DNA of 64,000 bases from Planococcus maitriensis. Its GTDB lineage: Bacteria; Bacillota; Bacilli; Bacillales_A; Planococcaceae. The position numbers and the translations under genes were made by a program. Location of the stretch: contig NZ_QLZQ01000001.1 in assembly GCF_003289925.1 (NCBI RefSeq), positions 558,001 through 622,000 on the forward strand, read 5' to 3'. Position 1 is the stretch's first letter. Each line of letters begins with the position of its first letter. The notes under the pieces were generated by a model. The model did not search any database. It was not told the origin of the DNA and saw nothing but the letters and a program-made list of their open reading frames with translations. Of this stretch, positions 9,026 to 17,428 are shown piece by piece.

Positions 9026-9511
9026 ATGAAACGATTTTTCTATTATTTCATCTGGAGCATCGCCATCGTACTCGTAGTGTATTTGGGATTGCAGCTTCAG
9101 CAAGTATTGGACGAAAGAACAGACATGACCTTCAATCCGATTCCTTACTGGATTTATGTCACGATTTTCCCGGTCGTCATCGGCTTGTTATTGCGCACAC
9201 CGAAGTTCATGCTCGAACGAAAACAGCACCGGATCCAGGGCTTCGATTGGAGCAAGTTCCTGGCCGTCGGGATTCCTGCCTTTATCGTGCTTGTTTTGTC
9301 TCTTCTGCCGTTTCTGCCGTTCGAAAATGTGGCGTATCCGGAATTCTACAGCCGCATCAGCTTACTCCTCTTCAGCAGCACGACCGCCCAGACAATCGCC
9401 GGGCTCGTCTTCGGCTATACCTTATTGGACAGCTTCAAGAGCGAGGAGCGGGGATTGCAGGAAACCACTTCCGACCTGTTCAACGCGGTCATGAAATTCA
9501 CGCCGAAATGA
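9026..9511 (+). CDS. Membrane protein of unknown function
   Basis: 161 residues with about four membrane helices (near 5-23, 45-60, 80-100, 118-140) and a basic cytoplasmic loop (RKQHRIQGFDW). The last 25 residues are polar. Excellent RBS GAAGGAGGGAAGG before the ATG. No family recognised. The next gene follows after about 50 bases, possibly in the same transcript. Confidence 0.7.
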   Translation: MKRFFYYFIWSIAIVLVVYLGLQLQQVLDERTDMTFNPIPYWIYVTIFPVVIGLLLRTPKFMLERKQHRIQGFDWSKFLAVGIPAFIVLVLSLLPFLPFENVAYPEFYSRISLLLFSSTTAQTIAGLVFGYTLLDSFKSEERGLQETTSDLFNAVMKFTPK

Positions 9512-9563
9512 TCGTTCGTGGACTGAAAACTGTCTGTTCAAAACCTATAAGGGGTGGCGCTAC

Positions 9564-10462
9564 ATGAAAAAACATTTGAAATTCGCTTTGGCAATCTGAT
9601 GGTCTCGGCACTGGCAGGCTGTTTTGCCGAAGATTACGATGTCGGTGTGCCAAGGGCATATTTGCTGGCAGATGATGGCTTGCGAGGCCAACCCATGCCA
9701 CTGACAGAAGCCAACATCAGCTGGAGTTCATCGACTGGGGAAGTAACGGAAAAGATAGAGGACATTGAAGAACTCGGCTTATCGCAAGAGCCTGTCAAAG
9801 TTTCCCCAAACCAGCCGGCCACTTTGGATTTCAAGGAGAATGAAGAAAACGGCGGGGACATCTGGACGGATCCGACGATCACGGCTGCTTTATGGAAAGA
9901 CGGAGAAGAAACGAAGCTTGAACTGGACGATATAAGTGAATTCCGCTTTCCGCAAACCGAAGGGAATTATGTTTTGGAAGTGGAATTCATTGATCGAGCC
10001 AATGAAGCCCAATATCTAGGGAATATCGTCATTGAAGAGCCAGCAGAGCAAAAGGCTGGGCATTTGCCCAGATTTACACATGTCGAGATGCCTTCGCTCA
10101 CGAAACTTGATTCCGCTGACCCAAATGGCGAGATATTCGACCATAGCTATTCAGAAGTCTGCTGGAACGATTGTGAAGATAAGAGAGCCTATAATATGCC
10201 CGATGTTCACTCTGGCGATGCGGAAGCAGGGGATAGAATCGTGGTTGACTGGGGAATGATGGAACCAAATCCAAGCGAAGTCCAGTTGATCGAAATAGTC
10301 GATGGAGAAGAAGCAAGCGAAGAAGCCATCGCGACTGACCTTACTGCAATAACGATCGAGGTAAGCGAACAAGAGCTTGGAAAACAATATTCGGTTCAAT
10401 ACTTATGGCGAGATGGGGAAGAACTTATCGGCCATAGCAGGCTCGATTTCAAGCTGCAATAA
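9564..10462 (+). pseudogene. Secreted lipoprotein gene broken by a one-base frameshift in its signal peptide
   Basis: An ATG at 9564 behind AAGGGGTGG opens MKKHLKFALAI and then hits TGA at 9597. The frame continuing to 10462 resumes as LMVSALAGC and then FAEDYDVG, a textbook lipobox. Adding one base near 9596 would join them into an uninterrupted lipoprotein signal (LKFALAI+LMVSALAGC). The remaining ~285 residues are acidic with beta-rich stretches such as NYVLEVEF, QYLGNIVIEE and YSVQYLWRDG, and have no known domain. Either a real pseudogene or a sequencing error; the body shows no further stops, which suggests recent loss or an artefact. Confidence 0.75.
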
Positions 10463-10691
10463 ATTGCCCCGTAACCGTTTGGCCAGCGGAGAGCCTGATG
10501 CCTTTATTCATTCAAGAAGATCTTAGCTCTTGAATCGGATGCATGTGAATTTCTGGCGTTCCAAAATCGACATCCAAGTCCTTTTATACGCCAGTGACTC
10601 TTGAAGCAGGCTGTAACTTATGTTCAATCAAATTACAGCCAAGCTTTGAATCATACATAAAACTTTTATCTAGAGGAGGAAAAATTTCATT

Positions 10692-10928
10692 TTGAAAATA
10701 ATTAGGATCATATTGAATGTAATCGTAATTGTCTTTGCAGCTTATGTACTGTTCATCGAGGATTTTACGTTAATGCCTTACGTCATGCTGACAATGGGGA
10801 TTTTTATGCTGGTAGCTGGATTTGAAAAAATTCAAAAGGATAGAAAAGAGTTTTGGGGTTACATGTTTGTCATTGTTTCTATATTTATTTTCTTTGTTTC
10901 GGCACAGGGATTCATAGTGAACGCTTAA
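10692..10928 (+). CDS. DUF3953-like small membrane protein
   Basis: 78 residues, almost entirely three membrane helices with a short charged loop (EKIQKDRKEFWGY). The layout fits the DUF3953 family of Bacillales, function unknown. It uses a TTG start (MKIIRIILNVIVIVF) with AGGAGG placed about 10 bases upstream; no ATG is available. Assignment to the DUF is tentative, the gene itself is likely. Confidence 0.65.
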   Translation: MKIIRIILNVIVIVFAAYVLFIEDFTLMPYVMLTMGIFMLVAGFEKIQKDRKEFWGYMFVIVSIFIFFVSAQGFIVNA

Positions 10929-11028
10929 GATTTCACTTAAAACTGCATGTAACTCATTGATAGGTAAACCGCATTCAATTCAAGCATTGGATACATCTTG
11001 TATTCAGCAAATTTCAAAGGAGATTACC

Positions 11029-11241
11029 TTGAAAACTCTCTTGGAGAAATTCATTTATTTTTTAATAAGCCTTTTTGTTTTCTTGTTGCTTTTCAAGATT
11101 GTTGCGTGGATAGCAAATACGCATATCCCTTTGAACACTCAGGCACAATTGATATCCGGCATCATCATTCTTCCTGTTATTGCTGTTCTTTCGATTATTT
11201 TATCGAATTTGCTAGTTAAAAGCATAAAAGAATCCAAGTGA
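11029..11241 (+). CDS. Small two-helix membrane protein
   Basis: 70 residues starting at TTG 11029, which has AAAGGAG six bases upstream; the frame is open further left but without an RBS. Two hydrophobic helices (about 9-29 and 43-62) are joined by a short polar loop, with a lysine-rich end SIKESK. No family recognised. About 100 bases separate it from the DUF3953-like gene. Confidence 0.6.
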   Translation: MKTLLEKFIYFLISLFVFLLLFKIVAWIANTHIPLNTQAQLISGIIILPVIAVLSIILSNLLVKSIKESK

Positions 11242-11465
11242 AAGTGACTTTTTGGCAGGAAGTTACATTCGCTTTTTTCGATTGTGCCGATTTCAGCAAG
11301 AACTTGGATAGCACGGGTTTTACTAAGGAAGGATGAATTCAAGGCCATTCTTCCATCGACGTATGTGCAGTGGTTACCGTTGCAAGGCCGTGGCAGAAGC
11401 GCTTAAAGGCAGGCACATTCCTTTCAAATATCCGATCGGATATATGATGATCCAAGTTGCTTGCA

Positions 11466-11494
11466 TTGATAATATCCTGTGGAAATAATACAAT
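11466..11494 (+). promoter_or_regulatory. Sigma-A promoter of the sucrose hydrolase operon
   Basis: TTGATA (11466-11471), 17-bp spacer, TACAAT (11489-11494): close to consensus at both boxes. It lies about 60 bases upstream of the GH32 start. Confidence 0.7.
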
Positions 11495-11501
11495 TTATTC
11501 A

Positions 11502-11515
11502 AGAAAGCGCTTTCA
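11502..11515 (+). promoter_or_regulatory. cre-like catabolite control site
   Basis: AGAAAGCGCTTTCA is one base away from the perfect palindrome TGAAAGCGCTTTCA and fits the CcpA cre consensus. Centred at roughly +6 to +8 relative to the predicted transcription start, where CcpA binding normally represses. Confidence 0.7.
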
Positions 11516-11556
11516 TTATTGGCGAAATTCTGCTTTTATAAAGGGGAATGAGAAAG

Positions 11557-13041
11557 ATGGCAAAGATGGAGTTACCACGGGGGAAAAGTTATATTCGGCT
11601 CGACCAGGTCAGCGAGGAAGACATCGAAAACTTGATTTTGAGGGTCAATAGCTGCGCGTGGCGGCAAACCTTCCATATCCAACCGGTGTCTGGGCTTCTC
11701 AATGACCCGAACGGCTTCTGTTTTTACCACGGTGAGTTTCATTTGTATTACCAATGGCATCCGCTCGGGCCTTTCCATGGATTGAAGTATTGGTACCATA
11801 CGAAATCGACGGACCTGGTCAACTGGGAGAATGTCGGGATCGCCATCAAGCCGGACGAGTATTTTGACAGCCACGGCGCGTATTCGGGAAGTGCTGTGGA
11901 GCATGACGGAAAATTGTATTTGCTGTACACCGGCAACACGCGGGATGAGAATCTTGTGAGGCATCCTTACCTGTGCATCGCGCAGATGGATGACGAGGGG
12001 AATATCATCAAATCGAAGAAATCCGTGCTCGATAAAGTGCCGGAGGGCTATACCGAGCATTTCCGCGACCCGAAATTATGGAAAGTGGAAGACCGGTATT
12101 ACGCGGTCATCGGAGCGCAGCGAACCGATGAAACAGGGGCTGTCTGTTTATTGAGTTCATCCGACTTATTGGAATGGAAGTTCGAAGGGGAACTGGCCAC
12201 CAACTTGGACAATTTCGGGTTTATGTGGGAATGCCCGGATTATTTTGAAATGGATGACCGGGGCATCTTGATCTTCTCGCCGCAAGGGCTGGAGCCAGAG
12301 GGGGATCTTTACCAGAATATTTACCAGGCCGGTTATGTGCTGGGCGAGAAAATTGATTTAGAGCGGCGCAAACTGACTCACGGGGATTTTATCGAATTGG
12401 ACCGCGGGTTTGATTTTTACGCCCCGCATACGATGAAAGACCCGAGTGGCAGGCGGCTGATGGTGGCCTGGATGGGCTTGCCGGAAATCGAATATCCGAC
12501 CGATAGCAGCGGATGGGCGAACTGCCTGACCATCCTTCGGGAATTATCGCTTCGGGACGGGAAAATCATCCAGGCGCCGATTCCGGAACTTCAATCACTC
12601 CGTAAAACCAAGACCGAAGCACAAGGCGAACTTCGGGATGAAACGAAAGTGATTGAAGGATTCTCAGGAGTCACGTACGAACTCGTCTGTGAGTTTGAAC
12701 GAGGGGACGCCCTGGAATACGGCATCGAATTCCGTGCGGGCAATGAAGAAAAAACGGTCATCAAATTCGATGCGGAACAGGGAAAAGTGGTCATGGACCG
12801 CACGTCGTCGGGCAAAGTGATCGGCAGCAAGCATGGCACCGAACGCAAATGCCGGATCGATGGCGATGTCTACAAATTTCATTTGTTTGTCGATTCCTCT
12901 TCGGTGGAGATTTTCGTGAACGACGGGGAAGAAGTGTTTACCGCACGGATTTTCCCGGATACCCGGAGCCAGGAAATCCGGTTCTTTGCAACAGGCGGTA
13001 ATGCTGCGTTTAAAGCGGTGAAATGGGATTTTGATAAATGA
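11557..13041 (+). CDS. Sucrose-6-phosphate hydrolase (GH32 family)
   Basis: Cleaves sucrose 6-phosphate (or sucrose) to glucose (6-phosphate) and fructose. All GH32 signatures are present: the nucleophile motif NDPNG (49-53), HFRDPKLW with the transition-state Asp, and WECPDYF with the acid/base Glu near residue 227. A C-terminal beta-sandwich follows (SSVEIFVNDGEEVF). No signal peptide, so intracellular. The start ATG at 11557 sits 10 bases after AAGGGG; the ATG at 11548 is too close to it. It is the first gene of an operon with fructokinase, under a promoter with a cre-like site. No sucrose PTS gene or ScrR regulator is adjacent, so sacA/scrB naming is left open. Confidence 0.93.
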   Translation: MAKMELPRGKSYIRLDQVSEEDIENLILRVNSCAWRQTFHIQPVSGLLNDPNGFCFYHGEFHLYYQWHPLGPFHGLKYWYHTKSTDLVNWENVGIAIKPDEYFDSHGAYSGSAVEHDGKLYLLYTGNTRDENLVRHPYLCIAQMDDEGNIIKSKKSVLDKVPEGYTEHFRDPKLWKVEDRYYAVIGAQRTDETGAVCLLSSSDLLEWKFEGELATNLDNFGFMWECPDYFEMDDRGILIFSPQGLEPEGDLYQNIYQAGYVLGEKIDLERRKLTHGDFIELDRGFDFYAPHTMKDPSGRRLMVAWMGLPEIEYPTDSSGWANCLTILRELSLRDGKIIQAPIPELQSLRKTKTEAQGELRDETKVIEGFSGVTYELVCEFERGDALEYGIEFRAGNEEKTVIKFDAEQGKVVMDRTSSGKVIGSKHGTERKCRIDGDVYKFHLFVDSSSVEIFVNDGEEVFTARIFPDTRSQEIRFFATGGNAAFKAVKWDFDK

Positions 13042-13066
13042 AAGTCGGAAGAAGGAGAGGTGCTGA

Positions 13067-14032
13067 ATGGGAAATCTGTTCTCGATTGGCGAAATATTAA
13101 TCGATTTTATTCCCCATCAAAAAGGCATCGCGTTAAAGGACGTGGATTCTTTTACGCGAGTGCCTGGCGGTGCGCCGGCCAATGTGGCAGCGGCGGTTGC
13201 GAAGTTTGGCGGGACGGCTTCACTGATCACCAAAGTGGGGCAGGATGCCTTTGGCGATTTTCTATTGGAACGGCTTGCCGAGGCAGGAGTGAAGACCGAT
13301 AAGATTGCACGAACAAAAGAAGCGAATACAGGGCTTGCGTTTGTTTCGTTGCGCGAAGACGGGGAACGGGACTTTTCGTTTTACCGGAACCCTTCTGCGG
13401 ATTTGCTTTTGGAAGCTTCCGAAGTGAACGCCGGCTGGTTTGGGCCGGGCGATGTGCTGCATTTCGGCTCGGTCGATCTCGTCGACAGCCCGATGAAAAA
13501 AGCCCATGTGAAAGCGATCATTGCCGCCAAGACGAATGGCGCGTTCATCAGTTTCGACCCCAATGTACGCCTGCCGCTTTGGGACAATCCGAAGCAATGC
13601 CGCGAGACCATCCAGGAATTCATCCCGACAGCCCACATCCTTAAAGTCGCCGATGACGAGCTGGAGTTCATCACCGGCATCGCGGACGAGTCGGTCGCCA
13701 TCGCCTCTTTGTTCACGGGCGATGTATTGGCGGTGGTGTTAACAAAAGGCGCTAATGGCGCAGATCTTCATGTACAAAATGAAAAATTCACGTCCGCGGG
13801 ATATTCGGTGAAAGTCGAAGACACCACAGGGGCGGGCGATGCCTTCACTGGCGCTTTCCTGTACCAATTATTGAAGTTGGGGGCAGGACAGGACAATGTG
13901 GAGACGTTGCTGAAAGACCATCACGGAGAGATTCTCGCTTTCGCGAACGCCAGCGGGGCGCTGGCCACGACTGGAAAAGGGGCGATTTCTTCACTGCCGA
14001 CGAAAGATGAGGTGCTGGAATTGATGAAATAA
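13067..14032 (+). CDS. Fructokinase (PfkB family)
   Basis: Phosphorylates the fructose released by the preceding hydrolase. 321 residues with the PfkB N-terminal pattern SIGEILIDF and PGGAPANVAAAVAKFGG, and the C-terminal signature DTTGAGDAFTGAF (about 248-260), whose Asp is the catalytic base. It begins 25 bases after the hydrolase gene behind GAAGGAGAGG, so both form a ScrB-ScrK type operon. Ends at a terminator. Substrate is inferred from context; close relatives are annotated as fructokinase (ScrK). Confidence 0.9.
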   Translation: MGNLFSIGEILIDFIPHQKGIALKDVDSFTRVPGGAPANVAAAVAKFGGTASLITKVGQDAFGDFLLERLAEAGVKTDKIARTKEANTGLAFVSLREDGERDFSFYRNPSADLLLEASEVNAGWFGPGDVLHFGSVDLVDSPMKKAHVKAIIAAKTNGAFISFDPNVRLPLWDNPKQCRETIQEFIPTAHILKVADDELEFITGIADESVAIASLFTGDVLAVVLTKGANGADLHVQNEKFTSAGYSVKVEDTTGAGDAFTGAFLYQLLKLGAGQDNVETLLKDHHGEILAFANASGALATTGKGAISSLPTKDEVLELMK

Positions 14033-14085
14033 ACCATTGAGGGAAGGGTAGGGTATTGATTTGACTGCCCAATATTTCGTCTTGC

Positions 14086-14115
14086 AAGAACCACTTTAAC
14101 GGTGGTTCTTGTTTT
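14086..14115 (+). terminator. Terminator of the sucrose operon
   Basis: Stem AAGAACCAC / GTGGTTCTT with a 7-base loop, followed by GTTTT. The T-tract overlaps the -35 element of the following sigma-B-like promoter. Confidence 0.75.
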
Positions 14116-14137
14116 AGCTTTTTCGATAAACGGGTAA
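14111..14137 (+). promoter_or_regulatory. Sigma-B-type promoter for the YflT gene
   Basis: GTTTTA (14111-14116) and GGGTAA (14132-14137), separated by 15 bases, match the general-stress sigma-B consensus GTTTAA / GGGWAW. It lies 37 bases before a gene of a known general-stress family, which supports the call. Confidence 0.7.
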
Positions 14138-14173
14138 ACATGGAGCAAGACAATTCACTGGAGGCTGGTTAGT

Positions 14174-14512
14174 ATGAAATCGACAAACCATGTGTTTGAA
14201 GTAGCTTATACTGAACAGGAACTTGAAGCGAAAGTGGAAGGGATGAAATCGCATGGGTATGCCAAAAATAATATCCATGTCTTAGCGGAAAATGCGGATA
14301 TCCTAAATGCGATTGAAACCCAGGAAGAAGTGCAGACGCACGAAACGGAAACCCTTACCGACAAATTCAAATCGGTATTCACGGGACAGGACGCGGTACG
14401 CGACGAATTAAACAAACTGAATCTAACCGAAACGGAAATCGAGGAATTCCATGACATTCTTGAAAATGAAGGAATCGTCCTATATGCCGAGCAGCAAGCT
14501 CACGGCCAATAG
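14174..14512 (+). CDS. YflT-type general stress protein
   Basis: 112-residue acidic soluble protein of the heat-induced stress protein YflT / 17M family: an N-terminal strand-helix unit (VFEVAYTEQELEAKVEGMKSH, HVLAENADI) followed by a long helical region with ELNKLNLTETEIEEFHDIL. Members are sigma-B-controlled in B. subtilis; biochemical role unknown. RBS GGAGGCTGG precedes the ATG. A bidirectional terminator follows. Confidence 0.85.
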   Translation: MKSTNHVFEVAYTEQELEAKVEGMKSHGYAKNNIHVLAENADILNAIETQEEVQTHETETLTDKFKSVFTGQDAVRDELNKLNLTETEIEEFHDILENEGIVLYAEQQAHGQ

Positions 14513-14580
14513 TGTTTGCATGTGGCGGAAACGACACCTCTAGGCATAAGCTTATCGGTCATAACCGCCAGAAACTGAAG

Positions 14581-14626
14581 AAACCCGCAACCCCACGTGT
14601 GGATCGCACATGGGGTTGCGGGTTTT
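14581..14626. terminator. Bidirectional terminator
   Basis: Stem AAACCCGCAACCCCA / TGGGGTTGCGGGTTT with a 15-base loop that can extend the pairing, flanked by A and T runs. Shared by the yflT-like gene and the converging dehydrogenase gene. Confidence 0.85.
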
Positions 14627-14632
14627 GCTATG

Positions 14633-15529
14633 TCATTCCTTCAAGAAATCCGGATCCATATAACGCGGGTTCGGGTAATCATAGAAGCCTTTGCCGTTCT
14701 GGATGCCCATGCGGCCTTTGTCGAGGAATTCCGTTTTCAGATAGTCCGCAACTTTCGCCGCTTCCGCGTCGCCGGCGTTCGCCTTGGCGACAGACAAGTG
14801 ATACGGCGTGTTGATGCCGATCACATCTAAGATTGCAAAAGGCCCTCGCGGTGCACCGGTTGCGATCATCCAGGTCTTGTCGACGGTATGCGGGTCCGAA
14901 ATGCCGTTGACGACCAAATACTGCGCCGAATTGAGGAATGGCACGAGCAAGGTATTCAAAATATAGCCCGGCTGTTCTTTATGGAGTGGCAGCGCGACCA
15001 TGCCGATCGCTTTGGAAAATTCGACGACGTCGTTAAAGACGGATTCGTCCGTGCCGCCATGTCCCATAACCTCTGCGGTATTGCTGCGCCAGATGTCGTT
15101 GGCGAAATGGAGCGCCAGGAATTTCTCAGGGCGTCCCGTATATTCCGCGAACGTGCTCGGCAGCATCGTCGAGGTATTGGTCGCAAAGACGGTCTGTTCC
15201 GGTGCGACTTTCGCCAAGTCCGTATAAAATTCCTTTTTGATGTCGAGCACTTCAGGCACCGCTTCGATCATCAAATCGGCATTCTCTACTGCTTCGCCTA
15301 AATCGGTATGGAACGACAAACGGCCGTATGCCGCGTCCAATTGTTCATCTGTCGCTTTCAAGTCTTTCTTGAAATGCTTCTTCAGCACCTCGAAACGTTC
15401 TTTCGCACGAGTTAAAGCGTCATCCGTGATATCGTATACCGCGACATCAAATCCGTGATACGCAGATTGAAAAGCGATTTGGCTCCCCAACACACCGCTT
15501 CCTGCGACCGTGACATTCTTGAAATCCAT
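14633..15529 (-). CDS. 3-hydroxyacyl-CoA dehydrogenase
   Basis: 298 residues. The N-terminal Rossmann fold has GSGVLGSQIA at residue 9 and an acidic NAD+-selecting residue after it (AVYDI). LALHFANDIW carries the catalytic His, and the C-terminal dimerisation domain ends in the conserved GIQNGKGFYDYPNP. It oxidises 3-hydroxyacyl-CoA (often 3-hydroxybutyryl-CoA). The frame runs upstream into ykkD, but the ATG at 15529 has AAAGGGAG and starts the conserved fold. It is 122 bases downstream of ykkD on the same strand. The chain-length preference cannot be told. Confidence 0.9.
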   Translation of the reverse strand: MDFKNVTVAGSGVLGSQIAFQSAYHGFDVAVYDITDDALTRAKERFEVLKKHFKKDLKATDEQLDAAYGRLSFHTDLGEAVENADLMIEAVPEVLDIKKEFYTDLAKVAPEQTVFATNTSTMLPSTFAEYTGRPEKFLALHFANDIWRSNTAEVMGHGGTDESVFNDVVEFSKAIGMVALPLHKEQPGYILNTLLVPFLNSAQYLVVNGISDPHTVDKTWMIATGAPRGPFAILDVIGINTPYHLSVAKANAGDAEAAKVADYLKTEFLDKGRMGIQNGKGFYDYPNPRYMDPDFLKE

Positions 15530-15651
15530 TCCATCCCACTCCCTTTGAATAGATGATGAAAGTCTTGGTGTATTGGCAGAAAAGGATGTTTCTGCCAAAG
15601 AATCTCTAATTCCCATAGTAGGGGAAGCGGAGGAGTTTTGCCATTGATAAA

Positions 15652-15969
15652 TTAAGAAACGAGCTTCAGCCCGACCGCAGAGCCAAGCACCATCGCGATA
15701 AACAGGATGCGCCGCCAGTCTTTCGATTCGTTGTAGAACATCATGCCGATAATCGCGCCCCCCGATGCCCCGATACCTGTCCAAATGGCGTATGCCGTAC
15801 CCATTGGAAGTGTTTCCATCGCAAACGACAAGAACAAGAAGCTCGCGACAAAACCGCCGATGAGCATGGCGAGCGATTGCCATTTGCGGTCGTGATGCCA
15901 TTTATTGATCATGGCCACGCCGGCCATTTCAAAAATCCCCGCAAATATTAACGAAATCCAAGCCATCAC
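15652..15969 (-). CDS. ykkD: SMR transporter, YkkD-like subunit
   Basis: 105-residue, four-helix small multidrug resistance protein. The first helix has the essential Glu in GIFEMAGV, and [20 protein letters not shown] is the family signature. Pattern and order match YkkD of the YkkC/YkkD heteromeric pair, which by homology exports guanidinium or small cations. The start overlaps the end of ykkC by 4 bases. Start could be either of two adjacent ATGs (15969 or 15966). Confidence 0.9.
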   Translation of the reverse strand: MMAWISLIFAGIFEMAGVAMINKWHHDRKWQSLAMLIGGFVASFLFLSFAMETLPMGTAYAIWTGIGASGGAIIGMMFYNESKDWRRILFIAMVLGSAVGLKLVS

Positions 15970-16307
15970 GCTTCACTCCTTTCAGGTGCAGAATCCGGTG
16001 TCACGAGTTTCAATCCAATGACGCCGAGCAGCAAAATCCCGACCAGCACCAGTTTTGCGGTGTTGATGGGTTCACCGAAGAACAGGATTTCGGACAAGAC
16101 CGTCCCGGCCGTCCCGAGCCCAACGAACACGGCATACACCGTGCCGACCGGCAATTTGTTTCCGGCATCGATCAGCAAAGTGAAGCTGACGCCGATCGCA
16201 ACGACGGTAATCAGCCAATCGCCGAGCGAATCCGCATGCTTTAATCCCACGACCCACGCCACTTCGAACAATGCCGCGATCAATACTTTTCCCCATTGAA
16301 GATTCAT
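15966..16307 (-). CDS. ykkC: SMR transporter, YkkC-like subunit
   Basis: 113 residues, four membrane helices, with [16 protein letters not shown] in helix 1 (essential Glu) and [20 protein letters not shown] in helix 3, strongly resembling B. subtilis YkkC. It pairs with the downstream YkkD-like subunit. RBS AGGAGGAATT precedes the ATG. The upstream region on the same strand holds a guanidine-I riboswitch (16556-16675), which strongly supports guanidinium export as the role. An additional weak promoter-like pair (TTGGAC, 16 bp, TACACT; 16350-16377 on the minus strand) lies between the riboswitch and the gene. Confidence 0.92.
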   Translation of the reverse strand: MNLQWGKVLIAALFEVAWVVGLKHADSLGDWLITVVAIGVSFTLLIDAGNKLPVGTVYAVFVGLGTAGTVLSEILFFGEPINTAKLVLVGILLLGVIGLKLVTPDSAPERSEA

Positions 16308-16416
16308 TGGAATTCCTCCTGTACGTACGAATTAATTAAATTTCATTAGAGTGTAAAGTAGCCTATACAAAGTCCAAATTTCAGCTTAATTATTTTTAAT
16401 GTGCTGAAGAAATGGA

Positions 16417-16522
16417 GCAAAATAGCGGAGACTCCCGTGGGAAAGCGAAGTGCCGAAATCCACTCGGGCGATAAGCCCGAGTTAGTTCGGCGCAAGCCCA
16501 CCGGAAAGCGCAGCTATTTTGC
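16417..16522. repeat. Intergenic hairpin repeat, family C
   Basis: A long, nested, nearly rod-like inverted structure. Outer stem GCAAAATAGC / GCTATTTTGC, then GTGGG / CCCAC, GCCGAA / TTCGGC and the inner perfect stem CTCGGGC / GCCCGAG with a GATAA loop. A second diverged copy is at 23234-23373. It sits between the guanidine riboswitch terminator and ykkC. No coding potential. Confidence 0.75.
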
Positions 16523-16555
16523 GGAATGTTTGTCGTTGAAGAAAGCTACTAAGCA

Positions 16556-16675
16556 AAATAAAAAGCCCGGGAGAACTGTAAAAACAGTTTCTCCCAGGCT
16601 TTTGTCCCTCCGTGTCACAGCAAGCGCTGTGTGTTTTCTCTCGGACCAGGCCAGCTATGCTGCGGAACCCTAGAA
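16556..16675 (-). promoter_or_regulatory. Guanidine-I (ykkC class) riboswitch with intrinsic terminator
   Basis: On the minus strand the conserved ykkC-motif blocks occur in order: CTAGGGTTCCG (16673-16663), GGTCCGAGAG (16647-16638), ACACGGAGGGACAAAAGCC (16616-16598) and GGGAGA. The end of the aptamer is part of a strong hairpin (16603-16561: CTGGGAGAAACTG against CAGTTCTCCCGGG) followed by a T-rich tract, so ligand binding would prevent termination. The downstream genes are ykkC-ykkD, the classical partners. Guanidine binding is established for this RNA class; here it is inferred from the match. Confidence 0.93.
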
Positions 16676-16702
16676 AACTTTTTTTGTAATTCAATTACCT
16701 TA

Positions 16703-16731
16703 TTTATATAAGAAATGGGCCCGAACTTCAA
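16703..16731 (-). promoter_or_regulatory. Promoter of the riboswitch-ykkCD transcript
   Basis: On the minus strand TTGAAG (16731-16726), 17-bp spacer, TATAAA (16708-16703), about 30 bases before the first conserved riboswitch block and 19 bases after the paiB stop. Confidence 0.65.
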
Positions 16732-16749
16732 GCGAGAAGGGTCGAATGC

Positions 16750-17364
16750 TTAAGGGCGCCTGTTGTCCATGGCGTCCGCCACTCCGTGTGAAGCGGGATG
16801 TTCTTCTTTCCGCAATCCATCGATGACGTTCTGGTAATCTTTCGCTGTGCGGTTCTGGCTCAACTTATAGGCCGCTTGGATTTCGGTGATTTTCAGCTTG
16901 AACCCGACGATGCCTTTGATTTCCTGCTCGAGCATCTCTTTTGGCAAAGTATCCCACAGTACCGGCTCGTCGCGATGCTGCTCGTAAGTTTCCAATAGCG
17001 TCACCAAGTCCTGGCGCAGTTCATCTTCCGGCAACAAGCGCCCCGTGCCGTATACATGCGCTGATTGGTAGTTCCAGGTCGGCACGTTTGGTTGCTCGTA
17101 CCAGGAAGAGGAGACATAGGAATGCGGCCCTTGGAACGTGACGAGCACTTCATCCGTCTCTTCGATCGTACGCCATTGCGGATTGCCATAAGCGAAATGG
17201 CCGGTCAGGTAATAATCCTCGCCTTCTTTCTTTAACTGCAAGGGGAGATGGGTCGCAATCGGCCGGCCTTTTCTCATCGTGATGAGCGTGCCGAACGCAT
17301 TCGCCTGGATAAACTCGCGGATCTCTTCCGGGTCGTTCACTTTATAGTATTTTGGAATATACAT
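16750..17364 (-). CDS. paiB: PaiB-type FMN-binding regulator
   Basis: 204 residues of the FMN-binding split-barrel PaiB family: it opens MYIPKYYKVNDPEEIREFI and has GTLITMRKGRPIATHLP, GHFAYGNPQW and TWNYQSAHVYG, all typical. In B. subtilis PaiB is linked to negative control of sporulation and degradative-enzyme genes together with the polyamine acetyltransferase PaiA. Here paiA lies 209 bases upstream on the same strand, with a family A repeat between them. The C-terminal 30 residues after GLRKEEHP are less conserved. Confidence 0.9.
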   Translation of the reverse strand: MYIPKYYKVNDPEEIREFIQANAFGTLITMRKGRPIATHLPLQLKKEGEDYYLTGHFAYGNPQWRTIEETDEVLVTFQGPHSYVSSSWYEQPNVPTWNYQSAHVYGTGRLLPEDELRQDLVTLLETYEQHRDEPVLWDTLPKEMLEQEIKGIVGFKLKITEIQAAYKLSQNRTAKDYQNVIDGLRKEEHPASHGVADAMDNRRP

Positions 17365-17428
17365 GACGCACCGCCTTTAAAATATTGATAGTGCATGTAT
17401 AGATGTTTTTTTAGAGATACTACACAAA

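Noticed and set aside
14633-15901. 422-codon version of the dehydrogenase
   Set aside because: The N-terminal 124 codons are antisense-like noise across ykkD; the RBS and NAD-binding fold begin at 15529.
15652-16307. SMR pair as a generic multidrug (EbrAB-type) exporter
   Set aside because: Sequence resemblance to YkkC/YkkD and the upstream guanidine-I riboswitch favour guanidinium export.
16401-16673. 90-codon plus-strand frame
   Set aside because: It covers the family C hairpin and the antisense of the guanidine riboswitch; not a protein.
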